NCBI GenBank assembly: GCA_019744775.1
Contig: JAIETZ010000002.1
Location: 62,001 to 126,000 of the forward strand
Source of the DNA: Candidatus Obscuribacterales bacterium
Lineage (GTDB): Bacteria > Cyanobacteriota > Vampirovibrionia > Obscuribacterales > Obscuribacteraceae
Reading direction: 5' to 3'
DNA: 64,000 bases
The first letter of the stretch is position 1. Each line of letters starts with the position of its first letter. The notes beneath the pieces are model-generated. The model saw only the letters and a program-made list of their open reading frames with translations. It searched no databases and was not told the DNA's origin. Below, piece by piece: positions 36,219 to 45,490 of this stretch. Made by a program: the position numbers and the translations under genes.

Positions 36219-36761
36219 ATGAAAATTGTACGGTCTACGACTTTAATCTTTGGGTTGATTGCCGCTCTATGGTTGCCGGTCTTTGCTCAAGAAACAACCG
36301 GAAAAGTAGTCGGTGTCAGCGATGGAGATACGTTAACAGTTTTGGCAAATCAACAATTAATACGTATCCGCTTAGCCAAAATTGATTGCCCAGAAAAACA
36401 TCAGCCGTTTGGTCAAAAAGCCAAACAATTTACTTCTTCGCTCTCTTATAACAAAACCGTAACTCTAAAAGAGCATGGAAAGGACAGGTACGGTCGAACA
36501 ATTGGCACTGTGTTGTTACCGGATGGCCGTAGCCTGAACAAAGAACTAGTGAGGACAGGACTCGCTTGGTGGTATTCCAAATACGCACCAAATGACACTG
36601 AACTTGATCAATTGCAGTTGCAAGCCAGAGAAACAAAGAAAGGACTATGGTCAGATTCAAATCCAATCCCACCTTGGGAGTTCAGGAAGCAAGAAAAACA
36701 CGATAAATATTCGACAGCACATCCAACGCTACCAAAACCTGGTCCGGCTAGCCCAGAATGA
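36219..36761 (+). CDS. Secreted thermonuclease (SNase family), island copy
   Basis: 180 residues with signal peptide FGLIAALWLPVFAQ. The SNase fold is clear: GKVVGVSDGDTLTV (Ca ligand Asp), IRIRLAKIDCPE (catalytic Arg and Asp), QPFGQKAKQF, KDRYGRTIGTV (catalytic Arg region), ELVRTGLAWWYSKYAPND, and KKGLWSDSNPIPPWEFRK. Predicted to hydrolyse DNA and RNA outside the cytoplasm. A paralogue of similar design is in the prophage at 55414. Its 3' end overlaps the convergent PDZ gene by 33 bases. Confidence 0.9.
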   Translation: MKIVRSTTLIFGLIAALWLPVFAQETTGKVVGVSDGDTLTVLANQQLIRIRLAKIDCPEKHQPFGQKAKQFTSSLSYNKTVTLKEHGKDRYGRTIGTVLLPDGRSLNKELVRTGLAWWYSKYAPNDTELDQLQLQARETKKGLWSDSNPIPPWEFRKQEKHDKYSTAHPTLPKPGPASPE

Positions 36762-37382
36762 ATAATAATCGCCGTACTGAGCTACAGCTCGTGCGTCTAT
36801 CCGCATTAATTGAAACGTCTTTGTTTGCAGTCCTCTCCTAAACCTAATCTGGACGGTCGTGCCCGGGACACCTCGAACTAGACGCTGGAACGTTGCTGGA
36901 TTGTAAGCCTTTCCATTAACCTCAATAACTTGATCGCCCGGATTAACTCCCTGTCGATTAGCATCACTCTGAGGAAAAACAAGCATTACTTCAGCCGTAG
37001 CAAGATTTATTTTGATTCCTAGGACACCAATCGGCGTCTGTCCATGCTTTTGAGCAGGCGCACGTTCTTCCTTGCCCTCTAATACCCATCTGTTGCTGTT
37101 TTCATCCGCAGACAATGGAAACCGTTGGTGCACAGAGTCATATAGCATTGAGGCGTCTGCGTTCCCTTGTTGTGGTAAACGAGATGAATTGTTGTCTAGA
37201 CTACCTGACCTGTAGCTACCAAACGACTCAGTGACTTGGCTACGGCTTCCCTGTCCCTGAATGGCAGTATCCAGAGAACCGTTTCTCTCAGCTCGCAAGT
37301 CGAACGTCTGAGCCATTGCAAGCTGTACGTGAAACAATCCGATAATGAGTATCGCAGAATAGACTCGCATAGCAGTCATCAA
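36729..37382 (-). CDS. Secreted PDZ-domain protein
   Basis: 217 residues. The signal peptide is VYSAILIIGLFHVQLAMA. A low-complexity Ser/Gly/Asn stretch runs to about residue 110, followed by a PDZ domain (TPIGVLGIKINLATAEVMLVFPQSDANRQGVNPGDQVIEVNGKAYNPATFQRLVRGVPGTTVQIRFRRG). No protease domain is attached, so it may be an adaptor for a periplasmic protein. Confidence 0.75.
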   Translation of the reverse strand: MMTAMRVYSAILIIGLFHVQLAMAQTFDLRAERNGSLDTAIQGQGSRSQVTESFGSYRSGSLDNNSSRLPQQGNADASMLYDSVHQRFPLSADENSNRWVLEGKEERAPAQKHGQTPIGVLGIKINLATAEVMLVFPQSDANRQGVNPGDQVIEVNGKAYNPATFQRLVRGVPGTTVQIRFRRGLQTKTFQLMRIDARAVAQYGDYYSFWASRTRFW

Positions 37383-37445
37383 CGCAAAAGTAGAACAAGT
37401 ATTCTCAAGACTATTTTAGCTCTTATAGCCACCTTGAGAAAATTG

Positions 37446-37667
37446 TTAATTCAGCTCAGAATCCGCAAAGGTTACTTTTACTGAAAAGACATCTGCCAGT
37501 TTAATCATCGTAATTAGACTGGGGTTCTTCAAGCCACGTTCAAGTTGTGAAACCCAGGCTCTATCAGCATTTAGCTCGCCAGCCAGGTCTTCCTGCGTCC
37601 AGCCAGCGCCTTCACGCATCTGGCGAAGTAATGCCCCAAATTTGACTACGGGATTAGTCTTTTTCAC
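37446..37667 (-). CDS. XRE-family HTH repressor, 73 aa
   Basis: Compact helix-turn-helix protein: FGALLRQMREGAGWTQEDLAGELNADRAWVSQLERGLKNPSLITMIKLADVF. It is a single-domain regulator and probably controls the adjacent divergent gene through the 32-base palindrome between them. Confidence 0.85.
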   Translation of the reverse strand: MKKTNPVVKFGALLRQMREGAGWTQEDLAGELNADRAWVSQLERGLKNPSLITMIKLADVFSVKVTFADSELN

Positions 37668-37685
37668 CCTAATATTTAATCTTGG

Positions 37686-37717
37686 GGAAGCGATAACTTC
37701 CAGAAGCTATCGCTTCC
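37686..37717. promoter_or_regulatory. 32-bp near-perfect palindrome, likely XRE operator
   Basis: Arms GGAAGCGATAACTTC and GAAGCTATCGCTTCC flank a CA centre, with one mismatched pair. It lies between the divergent XRE gene and 37755. TATATT follows at 37721, so a bound repressor would cover the -35 region of the rightward promoter. Confidence 0.7.
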
Positions 37718-37754
37718 GCTTATATTAGTAATAGACGTGGAAAGGATTTAATTA

Positions 37755-38816
37755 ATGTCGATCAGAATGGTAATTTTATTGATGCTTACATTAATGCCAC
37801 CATCCCTGGCACGTCCCATACCAGATGGAACGCCAATAATTGGCAGAGACAATACTTTTATCACCGCATCTCTTGATGATATTGAGTTAGGAATACCTCT
37901 TGAACACTTTCAGCAAATTGCAACCGTTAAACAATGGCCCCTCAGCTATGTATCTGGTGAAGGCCTCTTAGGGAAAAGAGGTGACTGCAAGGTCTTGCAG
38001 TGGACCAGCACTACTGTCAAAGCGCCAACTTTGCTAGGACATTTACTGCAATCAACACATTTCACTTTTGTAAATGACAATCATACTTACCGGTTGTCCT
38101 CAATAGAAGGGCAAATACCGCTGAACTCTTTCGAGTCATTCGCGACAGACGTTCACCAAAAGTATGGATCGCCTGATGATCACGATGAAAATAGCAAGTT
38201 CGTGCTATTGAATTGGACTCATGGAAAGGATCGTTTTTGTATTCTAATCAGCAAGGGTGATGATTATTTGACCACTATCGTTAGTGATATTCGCCTGGCG
38301 AATCTCGGATTGCTTCAAGAGGGAGGAACTCTTGAGCTAGCCAAACAAATGGCAGTCATATCACCGCAAATTAAAGCCTCTAGGGGCATAGCGGATTTAT
38401 CCGCTGCACCGCTAGCAGAAGTTGTTGTTGCATTGGATACTTCCCCTCGCAATTCACGAGAATATTTTGCAGCCAAAGAATCCTTATATCGTCGAAAAGA
38501 CACAGAGCGTACTCAAGATATCCTCAAAGCAATGGATCTGATTACATTTGGCTCAGAAACATATTCATTACTTTATTCAATAGCCATTCGTCGTGGAGCA
38601 GATCCATTTGAAAAATTGCCCATCTCAACTCTTCTTCCGCTGATGATAGAAAATCGAGATTCAAGCTGGGGCGGACAGTTATGGAACAACTTGCACAAAC
38701 GTCTTCCGAGACTATCGAATAGTGAATTATCCGAAATTGTCAATCTACTTTGGCGATATCCTCGATATCGTTGGTCGCTCGAGGAAGAAATGCAAAAGCG
38801 TGGTATGTCACGCTAA
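37755..38816 (+). CDS. Secreted hypothetical protein, 353 aa
   Basis: ATG follows GGAAAGG. The signal peptide is MVILLMLTLMPPSLA. The mature part contains LDDIELGIPLEHFQQI, a pattern like secreted proteins with a repeated GI/IR-L-G-M segment, also seen in the next gene (GLGKIRLGMSADKVKNLLGKP). It is likely in one transcription unit with that gene and under the XRE operator. Family unknown. Confidence 0.65.
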   Translation: MSIRMVILLMLTLMPPSLARPIPDGTPIIGRDNTFITASLDDIELGIPLEHFQQIATVKQWPLSYVSGEGLLGKRGDCKVLQWTSTTVKAPTLLGHLLQSTHFTFVNDNHTYRLSSIEGQIPLNSFESFATDVHQKYGSPDDHDENSKFVLLNWTHGKDRFCILISKGDDYLTTIVSDIRLANLGLLQEGGTLELAKQMAVISPQIKASRGIADLSAAPLAEVVVALDTSPRNSREYFAAKESLYRRKDTERTQDILKAMDLITFGSETYSLLYSIAIRRGADPFEKLPISTLLPLMIENRDSSWGGQLWNNLHKRLPRLSNSELSEIVNLLWRYPRYRWSLEEEMQKRGMSR

Positions 38817-38865
38817 GTGCGGTGCGTGGCAAAAAAGACAGACCGTGTTCTCAGGAGTTACTAGT

Positions 38866-39948
38866 ATGGCTGCCCTATCCAAACTTTCACTGTTCGGTTA
38901 CATAACAGTCATTATCTGCACGATGAGTATGCACTCCGTACACGCGCTGGATTCTTCATCGGACTTGATAATATCGCCGGGACTTGGCTTAGGAAAAATT
39001 CGGCTCGGCATGTCGGCTGATAAGGTCAAAAATCTTCTTGGCAAACCAACAAGTACAGAAAAGCAGGTTTGGCACTATTCATCAAAGCAAAACTTCCTAA
39101 ACATCTATTTTGATACCGGAAAGGTATCCGAAATCGAATTTGATTCGAGGCGATTTCACACATCAACCGGCATTAGCATCGCCAGTTATCAAAATCAACG
39201 GTGGAGACCGTTGTTTAAGTATTCAGAGGCGAGAGGCGGAGCAATTAATTTCCAAAAGGCCGAACTAAAGACTGGCGGTCTGAGTTTTTTTGTAGTCAAC
39301 CCAGAAAACAATGCTGGTTATCCACCTGCTCCCAGCAGGTATGATACCGGAGTGGTATATAACACGACCAGTCCTAAAAAGGGTGGGATTAAAGTTGACA
39401 ATTGGGAACCTTTACCTAGCTCGGCTGCTAATATAGCGCCGTCACCATCGGGCTTCACGCTTCCACAAGAAAACAAAGAATGCACATCTGATTACGGTGA
39501 ACCTTATTACGGAGTAACTTATGGCCCTGTCCGTTTAGGAGTGTCTTTTAAGTGCTGGAAAGAGATGTTAGATGACCTAGGATATTCTGGTCTCATAGAA
39601 AAGATTCCTCCATCACGAAATAATATAACCACTGCTAACTACATATTGACGCGTCCAGCTCAAGACATGTGGGGCAATCCCTGGGAGCCGATATACACGT
39701 TCGTTGATGACAAAGGTGTCTACCGCCTTGCATTGATTATGGGTTCATTTGGTCTAGATGCTCAGTCTGATTTGATTACCCACATCACAGAAAAGCAAGG
39801 TGAGCCGGATACCGAAAGTGAACCCGGTGCCTTTGTATGGACAAAGAACGACACCAGAATCATGGTCAGTCGCAACAGAGACGAAATCATTGTCTCAATG
39901 TACCAGAATGACCTTTTCCAGAAACTCAAAGCTAGTGCTGCACATTAA
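38866..39948 (+). CDS. Secreted hypothetical protein with repeated IRLGM-type motif
   Basis: ATG at 38866 (AGGAG upstream) gives 361 residues and a normal signal peptide (FGYITVIICTMSMHSVHA). The longer frame from 38722 would bury it and overlap the previous gene. It has IRLGMSADKVKNLLGKPTSTEKQVWHYSSKQNFLNIYFDTGKVSEIEFD, like the SmpA/OmlA-type outer-membrane beta-alpha motif, and a second copy PVRLGVSFKCWKEMLDDLGY. Possibly a periplasmic or lipoprotein-like carrier; no lipobox is seen. Confidence 0.65.
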   Translation: MAALSKLSLFGYITVIICTMSMHSVHALDSSSDLIISPGLGLGKIRLGMSADKVKNLLGKPTSTEKQVWHYSSKQNFLNIYFDTGKVSEIEFDSRRFHTSTGISIASYQNQRWRPLFKYSEARGGAINFQKAELKTGGLSFFVVNPENNAGYPPAPSRYDTGVVYNTTSPKKGGIKVDNWEPLPSSAANIAPSPSGFTLPQENKECTSDYGEPYYGVTYGPVRLGVSFKCWKEMLDDLGYSGLIEKIPPSRNNITTANYILTRPAQDMWGNPWEPIYTFVDDKGVYRLALIMGSFGLDAQSDLITHITEKQGEPDTESEPGAFVWTKNDTRIMVSRNRDEIIVSMYQNDLFQKLKASAAH

Positions 39949-39964
39949 TGAGCTATATCCATCA

Positions 39965-40618
39965 TCAAGAAAGAGGGGGCTGGCGTACAGGGTGTCTTAC
40001 CCGATTGAAAAACTTAAACCTGAACTGGTCTTTGAGCATCCGAACATTCGGCGGACTTCCTCTTCTTATTGCTCCAGTTCTGAGTTCTTCAATCAAAACC
40101 CCAAGTGTCACTGGGATTGCTACCAGTTTACGTACCGGTCGCCTTGCGTCCTCTGGCTTGTGTTCACTACCTTTTTCCAAGTAAGTCACTTCTGAAGGAA
40201 ACAATCTACCCAGGTTAGACATGCATGACAGTCGCTTGCGAAAGTCGCTTTCCCAGGAACCTCTCTGCCTGCACTGGCAGCAAACACACAAACCAGTCCA
40301 TCGATTGCTGCCGCTAAGAAAAGATCCAGCAAAGGATGTTACCAGTACCTTTTCGCAGCATTTTGGACACGTCCCAGTCAACCAATCATTACGCCAAGCC
40401 AACAACAAATAACCAACAACGAGTGGTGTAGCTCTATCGGAATACGCCAAGGAATACCTGGCAAAAGCTGGACGGCAGAAGAAATATTCGCCACAGGCGA
40501 AAATGTCCTTTTCATGTTTAATAATTTGCTGAATATTGTCGCAAAAAAGCTTCCACTCTCTTGCTTCATCAATTTGATTGTTTGATTGTGGATTATAGCC
40601 AGCAAAAATAATCGTCAT
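39965..40618 (-). CDS. Hypothetical protein with cysteine clusters, 217 aa
   Basis: ATG at 40618 (MTIIFAGYNPQ) is preferred; GCGAGG lies upstream. The centre holds CPKCCEKVLV and LCVCCQCRQRGSWES, which could bind zinc. The C-terminus is basic. Not recognised. Confidence 0.5.
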   Translation of the reverse strand: MTIIFAGYNPQSNNQIDEAREWKLFCDNIQQIIKHEKDIFACGEYFFCRPAFARYSLAYSDRATPLVVGYLLLAWRNDWLTGTCPKCCEKVLVTSFAGSFLSGSNRWTGLCVCCQCRQRGSWESDFRKRLSCMSNLGRLFPSEVTYLEKGSEHKPEDARRPVRKLVAIPVTLGVLIEELRTGAIRRGSPPNVRMLKDQFRFKFFNRVRHPVRQPPLS

Positions 40619-40924
40619 AACAGAACCTCGCTTTAGCTGAATTTTTAAAGCGCCAGCAAGCTGAGAAGTCTCAAATCGGCGCCACTTCCATGCTAACAAA
40701 CCCCTAGGCTCGCCACCTCTGGACTCTCACAACATTTTCCGTCTTGCTTGTCTGGTGAACACAAAGTCGACCAAACTCTATACCTGACTATCCCCACCGA
40801 ATTACTAGGACATTTAATGAGATAACCCAGAAACATTATTAAACAAAACGCCGTACCGGAAATTAATGAATCCTCCAGTGGGTATAAGTCCAAAAAAGTA
40901 CTTCGTATCTCAGGAAAACAACTT

Positions 40925-41155
40925 ATGGCTGGAATGATTCAAATTCTAACCGACATGCTTGCTGTCTACTTAATCGTCAAGGGCATTGAAGTTTTACAAA
41001 TCGCACTCGCGTCAACCAGGCAGCAACGGAGTGGCATTATTACGATAGGAATACTGACGTTATTTACATGCATCTACGCTGCCTGGTTTTTTGTAAATTG
41101 GCAAGATGAACAGGCAAAATCAATGCAAAACACTATGAAGACAATCCAGGAATAA
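40925..41155 (+). CDS. Small membrane protein, 76 aa
   Basis: Two transmembrane helices: MIQILTDMLAVYLIVKGIEVLQIAL and IITIGILTLFTCIYAAWFFVNW, with a basic loop between and a polar tail. Single-gene unit; function unknown. Confidence 0.55.
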   Translation: MAGMIQILTDMLAVYLIVKGIEVLQIALASTRQQRSGIITIGILTLFTCIYAAWFFVNWQDEQAKSMQNTMKTIQE

Positions 41156-41234
41156 CCATCGTTAAAACACTTGGCTGATCAACGCCTCAACATTTGGAGG
41201 CATAAGTTTTTAAGATATTGGTGGAGACGGAACA

Positions 41235-41708
41235 GTGATCAAAGAGTCCCCTAAAAAACTAGAATCTGCACCTTTCAACCGCCTAGTAGAGGCATGGCTA
41301 TTCCGAAAGAGCAAGCGTTTCCCCATTGCTGTAATCAAAGACCTCAGGCAACAGCTAATTAAGCAACACTATCGATGTGCATTGTCCAAGGCCCCTCTAA
41401 TCTTTGACAAAAGAAAAGGAACACCAATCAAAAGGAAGGGATGTCATCCTCTGTATGCGGCTATAGATCATAAAGTGCCGGGAGACACAACCCGCGGTTT
41501 CCAAGTCGTATGTTACGACATAAACGATCTTAAGGGGCACATGCCGAGTGACTGCTTTAAAGCCCTGAGGCGCACGAAGGCATGGAAGCAACTAATGCTC
41601 AATTGGAAAAAACAGGCCGAAATTAGTATTTCAGACATTACCGCACTAAAACAACTAATTCCACCAAAAATTATCCATGAAACCGCAGCTAAATCAAACG
41701 AACTTTAA
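41235..41708 (+). CDS. HNH-like protein, 157 aa, paired with a PD-(D/E)xK gene
   Basis: GTG start. It contains a compact motif CALSKAPLIFDKRKG, then HPLYAAIDHKVPGDTTRGFQVVCYDINDLKG, resembling an HNH core in which ...DH... supplies the metal-binding His. The stop is directly followed by the next gene with no spacer, so the two are coupled. Possible two-component nuclease system; unproven. Confidence 0.55.
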   Translation: MIKESPKKLESAPFNRLVEAWLFRKSKRFPIAVIKDLRQQLIKQHYRCALSKAPLIFDKRKGTPIKRKGCHPLYAAIDHKVPGDTTRGFQVVCYDINDLKGHMPSDCFKALRRTKAWKQLMLNWKKQAEISISDITALKQLIPPKIIHETAAKSNEL

Positions 41709-42863
41709 ATGGACGTGTTGATGAATCAACAAGAAAGAATCGAGCTTGGAAAACTAGTCGGTAGAGTAGCAGATTTTGTTGAGCAATTTCCTCACCGTTC
41801 AGCTGACACAATCCCATTTGACCTGATTGGTTCGGTTCTTTACAAACCGTTGTTAGTTGGGCTTGTATCCGCTCGATTAACTGGATCTCGACTAAGCACG
41901 AGCCTCTTCTTAAACACATTCAAGTGGCGGCTAAGCATAGAACAATGTAGCTTCGGCACCCAGAGCATTGGTGTGCACCAGGAAGAAGTAACTCCCGCGA
42001 CCTTATTGCTTGAGGCAGGAATAGCAATGACACCTCCAACCACTCAGGCTAATGCAAGAGCGGCATACACTCTGATTAGATACGGTGATTATTTTGATCA
42101 ACTTCGAGCAAACGATTGTAAGAATCTTGTGTTGCCTATCGAATGCATAGAAATGGAGTCCCGGTTAAAGACTCAGATCAGTGAGGAGTTATCACTTGGA
42201 ATATCCTTTTTGCTGATGAAACGCTACCTTGGCGTCCTTCATATTGCAGATGTCTCTCATGCAATCGTTCACAATTTTGTACAGCTGAAGTCACGCAAAA
42301 ACAAAAAGCGTCCTGACTTTTGTTGTTTGGTTCAAGATAGGCTCTGCTTTGTTGAAAGCAAAGGCAGAGTAACATCCGTAGCTTCAGCCATCAAGCAGGG
42401 TCTGGAACAGCTAGCTTCCGTGGAATCCATTAGCATTCCGCCCTATCAGCACCACTACCTCATTGCCACACACTTTGCATTTGAGAACGGCAAAGTGCCA
42501 ACTACTACTCATATCGTTGATCCAACATTTGAAAACGATCAACCCAAGTCAGTGGATGCAGTAGCTCAACTCATTCGTCTCTCTTATGCCAAAGCTTTTA
42601 GATATGCTCATCGGGACGATCTAGCCGATAGTTTAGTTCGGGGAAAGAATCTAGACATTGATAATTTCGATCTCACAGAAAATGACTTCAAAGCAATCGG
42701 GTTTGACCCGTTTGGAAATCTAATGCTCATTAGTAGTGAAGTTTTAGGACAGCTCAGAGACAATAACATCTCTAGCTTACTAAGCTTAATAGAACCTCGT
42801 CAATTTTCGCAACTAAATAAGATTGTGCTATCCAACGGCATAGCCTTGCGTATTCCCACTTAA
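41709..42863 (+). CDS. Restriction-endonuclease-like protein, 384 aa
   Basis: Residues about 200-225 have RPDFCCLVQDRLCFVESKGRVTS, which fits the PD-x(n)-(D/E)-x-K nuclease core (PDF, then E-S-K). The surrounding predicted mixed alpha-beta pattern is consistent. The N-terminal 190 residues are unassigned. The ATG follows the preceding stop immediately. Predicted DNA-cutting role in defence or competition on this island is inference. Confidence 0.6.
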   Translation: MDVLMNQQERIELGKLVGRVADFVEQFPHRSADTIPFDLIGSVLYKPLLVGLVSARLTGSRLSTSLFLNTFKWRLSIEQCSFGTQSIGVHQEEVTPATLLLEAGIAMTPPTTQANARAAYTLIRYGDYFDQLRANDCKNLVLPIECIEMESRLKTQISEELSLGISFLLMKRYLGVLHIADVSHAIVHNFVQLKSRKNKKRPDFCCLVQDRLCFVESKGRVTSVASAIKQGLEQLASVESISIPPYQHHYLIATHFAFENGKVPTTTHIVDPTFENDQPKSVDAVAQLIRLSYAKAFRYAHRDDLADSLVRGKNLDIDNFDLTENDFKAIGFDPFGNLMLISSEVLGQLRDNNISSLLSLIEPRQFSQLNKIVLSNGIALRIPT

Positions 42864-42891
42864 CCAAGTTATTACCGTTTGTGCGATTTTG

Positions 42892-43278
42892 TTAGTCCCC
42901 TCGTTTTGCTATTTCGACATCAATCTTTGCCTTAGCACTTTTATAGTCTGCTTGCACAGTGCTTAAGTCACTTTTACCATCAGCCGCAAAAAATGACTTA
43001 GGACGAATTTGTTGCACAAATCGTTCCAGAGTTGCTTTAATATCGATTGGTTTAGTAATCTGTCCTAGCGAATGACTATAACTATAGACAACAAGTCCGT
43101 CAAGCTTGTCAGCAGTCGAGATGGCTGCATTCAAGTTAGCAAAATCGGTGGGCGAAGAGCCTTCAATTACTTCTTCTAGGACATGATTCTGTAATTTGCA
43201 AAATTCTTTAATTTGCTCTTCCTGCTCTTTCGTTGTGGGTAATCCTGCATACCCGCATACATAACCAACTAATTTCAT
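42892..43278 (-). CDS. Degenerate resolvase-N-like protein, 128 aa
   Basis: ATG at 43278 has GGAGG eight bases upstream. It looks like the N-terminal domain of a serine recombinase (KLVGYVCGYAGLPTTKEQEEQIKEFC, LDGLVVYSYSHSLG), but the usual RVST-type catalytic serine segment is replaced and the second conserved Arg region is SHSLG. No DNA-binding tail. Probably catalytically dead; could be a regulatory remnant. Confidence 0.55.
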   Translation of the reverse strand: MKLVGYVCGYAGLPTTKEQEEQIKEFCKLQNHVLEEVIEGSSPTDFANLNAAISTADKLDGLVVYSYSHSLGQITKPIDIKATLERFVQQIRPKSFFAADGKSDLSTVQADYKSAKAKIDVEIAKRGD

Positions 43279-43728
43279 AGAGGTATCCTCCATCTCTCAT
43301 ATCAGTACATCACATTATTAACACTGATAGAGTAGACTACGCCAAGCTTTTAACACAATTGATAAATGCCACCGATCAAGCATTATAAACGACCGCATTT
43401 GGAATCTGTAACAATTCGATCCTGACTCTATTACAGCTATAGGCTTACGATCTTTCATAATCAATTCCAAAATCACTGTTCTAGGTATCCAAAGTTTATA
43501 GTAATCGAACGTGGGTCATCACACTCACTAAACTTCATAACTCTGGAGATTGAAAAACATAAAGCTTGCAGTGCTACCAAACAGACAATGACCTTATTTG
43601 TATGTGCCACTCAATCCGAGTATGCGAGCTAGTCTACAACCAAAGACGCTAATACAATTACTAACGTTGATTGTCTACTCAAAAAATAGGGTATATCAAT
43701 TAAGCACTAAACTTTCCGAGGAATCGAT
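43279..43728. other. Intergenic region before the DUF6602-like gene
   Basis: No credible protein frame. Near the right end TTGATT precedes TATATC, a possible promoter for the gene at 43729, and AGGAATCGAT provides its ribosome-binding site. Confidence 0.4.
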
Positions 43729-44577
43729 ATGTCTGGTAAGTTTGAAGATTTGTTCAACAATCCCAAATTTGCAGCACTAGCAGCCAGACCAGTTTTTCCA
43801 AGACTGTGGAAATACTATTCCAGCGTAGCAGATGTGCTGGCAGGAAGTTCGGCGATAGCATCTATATTCCCTAATACAACAGATATTGGTATCCAACGAG
43901 AATGGGTATATGCTGAATTCTTGAAAAACCATCTACCCTCTGTCTGTAACGTCTTTCTTGGCGGCTACGTGTTCGGTATAGATGGACATGAAAGCAAACA
44001 AATGGATGTTATCATCACAACGAATCTATCTCAACGCTATAACATACCGAACACTGTAAAGTCACTCGCATGTATAGAGGGAACACTTGCTGTTGTGTGC
44101 CTTAAGTCTAACCTCAATACAGCAGAACTTAATGACTCATTAGCAAACATAGCATCAATTCCCACTTTAGCTATACGCAATTCGGAAAAATCAATAGAAT
44201 CAGCGAAGAGCAATCTACACGATAATCTACCCGTAAAGATTATTTACGCTCCGAAAGGCATGGATGGTGAAAACGTATTTGTAGCTGTTGAAGAATTCTA
44301 CAAAGCGAACCATTCGATCCCTCGCAAACACTGGCCAGATTTGATTCATGTTAATAAAAAATATCTCTTTATAAAAACGCCTATTGACTCGGGCGCCCCA
44401 AGCAACTACTTGCCCCTTAAAGACGAAGATGGTGCGCTTGGTCTAATTAACGCAGTATACATGATTCAGGATCGCATTCTAACGTCAACTAAACTTGAAC
44501 TAGCTTATATTGAGGCTTTAGTTCCACTACTTACGCATGGATCACTCAAAACAATCTTTGATGGTAAAAACAAATAG
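43729..44577 (+). CDS. DUF6602-like protein, 282 aa
   Basis: The pattern REWVYAEFLKNHLPSVCNVFLGGYVFGIDGHESKQMDVIITTN...LACIEGTLAVVCLKSNLN matches DUF6602-type proteins (E...L, S.Q.DVVI.D, E.V..V.E.K), a predicted nuclease-like fold; here the final E-x-K has become C-L-K-S, so catalytic competence is doubtful. Single gene with ATG at 43729. Commonly found in mobile or defence regions. Confidence 0.6.
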   Translation: MSGKFEDLFNNPKFAALAARPVFPRLWKYYSSVADVLAGSSAIASIFPNTTDIGIQREWVYAEFLKNHLPSVCNVFLGGYVFGIDGHESKQMDVIITTNLSQRYNIPNTVKSLACIEGTLAVVCLKSNLNTAELNDSLANIASIPTLAIRNSEKSIESAKSNLHDNLPVKIIYAPKGMDGENVFVAVEEFYKANHSIPRKHWPDLIHVNKKYLFIKTPIDSGAPSNYLPLKDEDGALGLINAVYMIQDRILTSTKLELAYIEALVPLLTHGSLKTIFDGKNK

Positions 44578-44754
44578 GGCTCCGAATCATTCCAACTCAA
44601 CACGCTTTCCTCTAATTTCTCGTCCTTTCAGCGCTCTTACAAAGCCTAAAAAGCAGCATTAGAGAGACGATGTGCATAACCTTGGATAAAGTTTGTCAGA
44701 CCCTAATGGATTAAACAAATTTGGCTGGCCTCATATACCTACTGAAAGCCTGTC

Positions 44755-45306
44755 TTATGATAAAACTGGCACGTTGCTCGATTTTTGAACGCTGGTAATT
44801 TCTTTTTTCAGTATGTATTCTTTGATAATCTCGATACTGGCCATTTCACCAATTCTGCGCACCGCTGGAGACTTTAAGAATGCTCTGGCAGGATCATCCT
44901 CGATTACATCCGCTTGAGGAGTCGCGCATAAAGCCAACCGATCCAAAAGTTCAGTCTTCCGAGTTTGAAGCTCGCAGAAGGCAGAGCTGATTGCACGAAC
45001 GGCATTGGCTTGATTACAAGCATCACTACGACTATTTCGTAGTTTCGCCAACAGACTATCGCTGCCATCAACGATTAGCCGTTGGATCGTCTTAATTTGT
45101 TGAATGTCTGAATAGAGTTCTTTGGATAACGTAAGCTCATCTTCGTCAACTGTGGACAACCGCCTGCTTCCCAATAGTTTTTTATTCCAGTCAAATAGCT
45201 GGCTAGATTGCAAGTCATACTTTTCCGCCACAGCAGAAAAGCTCGATTCCTGGGCTTCTGCGATAAGGTCAAGTTTTTGTTCTTTAGTGAAGGTTCTTCT
45301 TGGCAT
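44755..45306 (-). CDS. Protein with transposase-type HTH, 183 aa
   Basis: N-terminus: MPRRTFTKEQKLDLIAEAQESSFSAVAEKYDLQSSQLFDWNKKLL, the IS3/IS911 OrfA-type HTH pattern. The rest is helical with no transposase catalytic domain and no insertion-sequence ends nearby. It follows the primase gene on the same strand. It might be a regulator or a small-terminase-like protein; neither is supported beyond the HTH. Confidence 0.55.
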   Translation of the reverse strand: MPRRTFTKEQKLDLIAEAQESSFSAVAEKYDLQSSQLFDWNKKLLGSRRLSTVDEDELTLSKELYSDIQQIKTIQRLIVDGSDSLLAKLRNSRSDACNQANAVRAISSAFCELQTRKTELLDRLALCATPQADVIEDDPARAFLKSPAVRRIGEMASIEIIKEYILKKEITSVQKSSNVPVLS

Positions 45307-45352
45307 AGTCCATGTAGCTTAGGGAATGGCGGTTACGAACATGTGTACGCTC

Positions 45353-45392
45353 AAATCAATCCTACTAGATAATTCCAGTAGGATTGATTTTT
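45353..45392. terminator. Perfect 14-bp hairpin with T-run
   Basis: AAATCAATCCTACT and AGTAGGATTGATTT are exact reverse complements with a 10-base loop, followed on the + strand by TT. It sits between the primase stop and the HTH gene, so it may stop leftward transcription; the T-run on that strand is short. Confidence 0.5.
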
Positions 45393-45490
45393 CGAGCAAC
45401 AACGGATAATTCCGCCGATACCCCAACCTTTCTTCGCTCGCTAAGAATCATGAATCTATTGGAAAACTTGCGTAAAAATCGAAGGACAAA

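Noticed and set aside
44755-45306. Insertion sequence
   Set aside because: Only an OrfA-like HTH; no catalytic transposase, no inverted ends and no target duplication seen.
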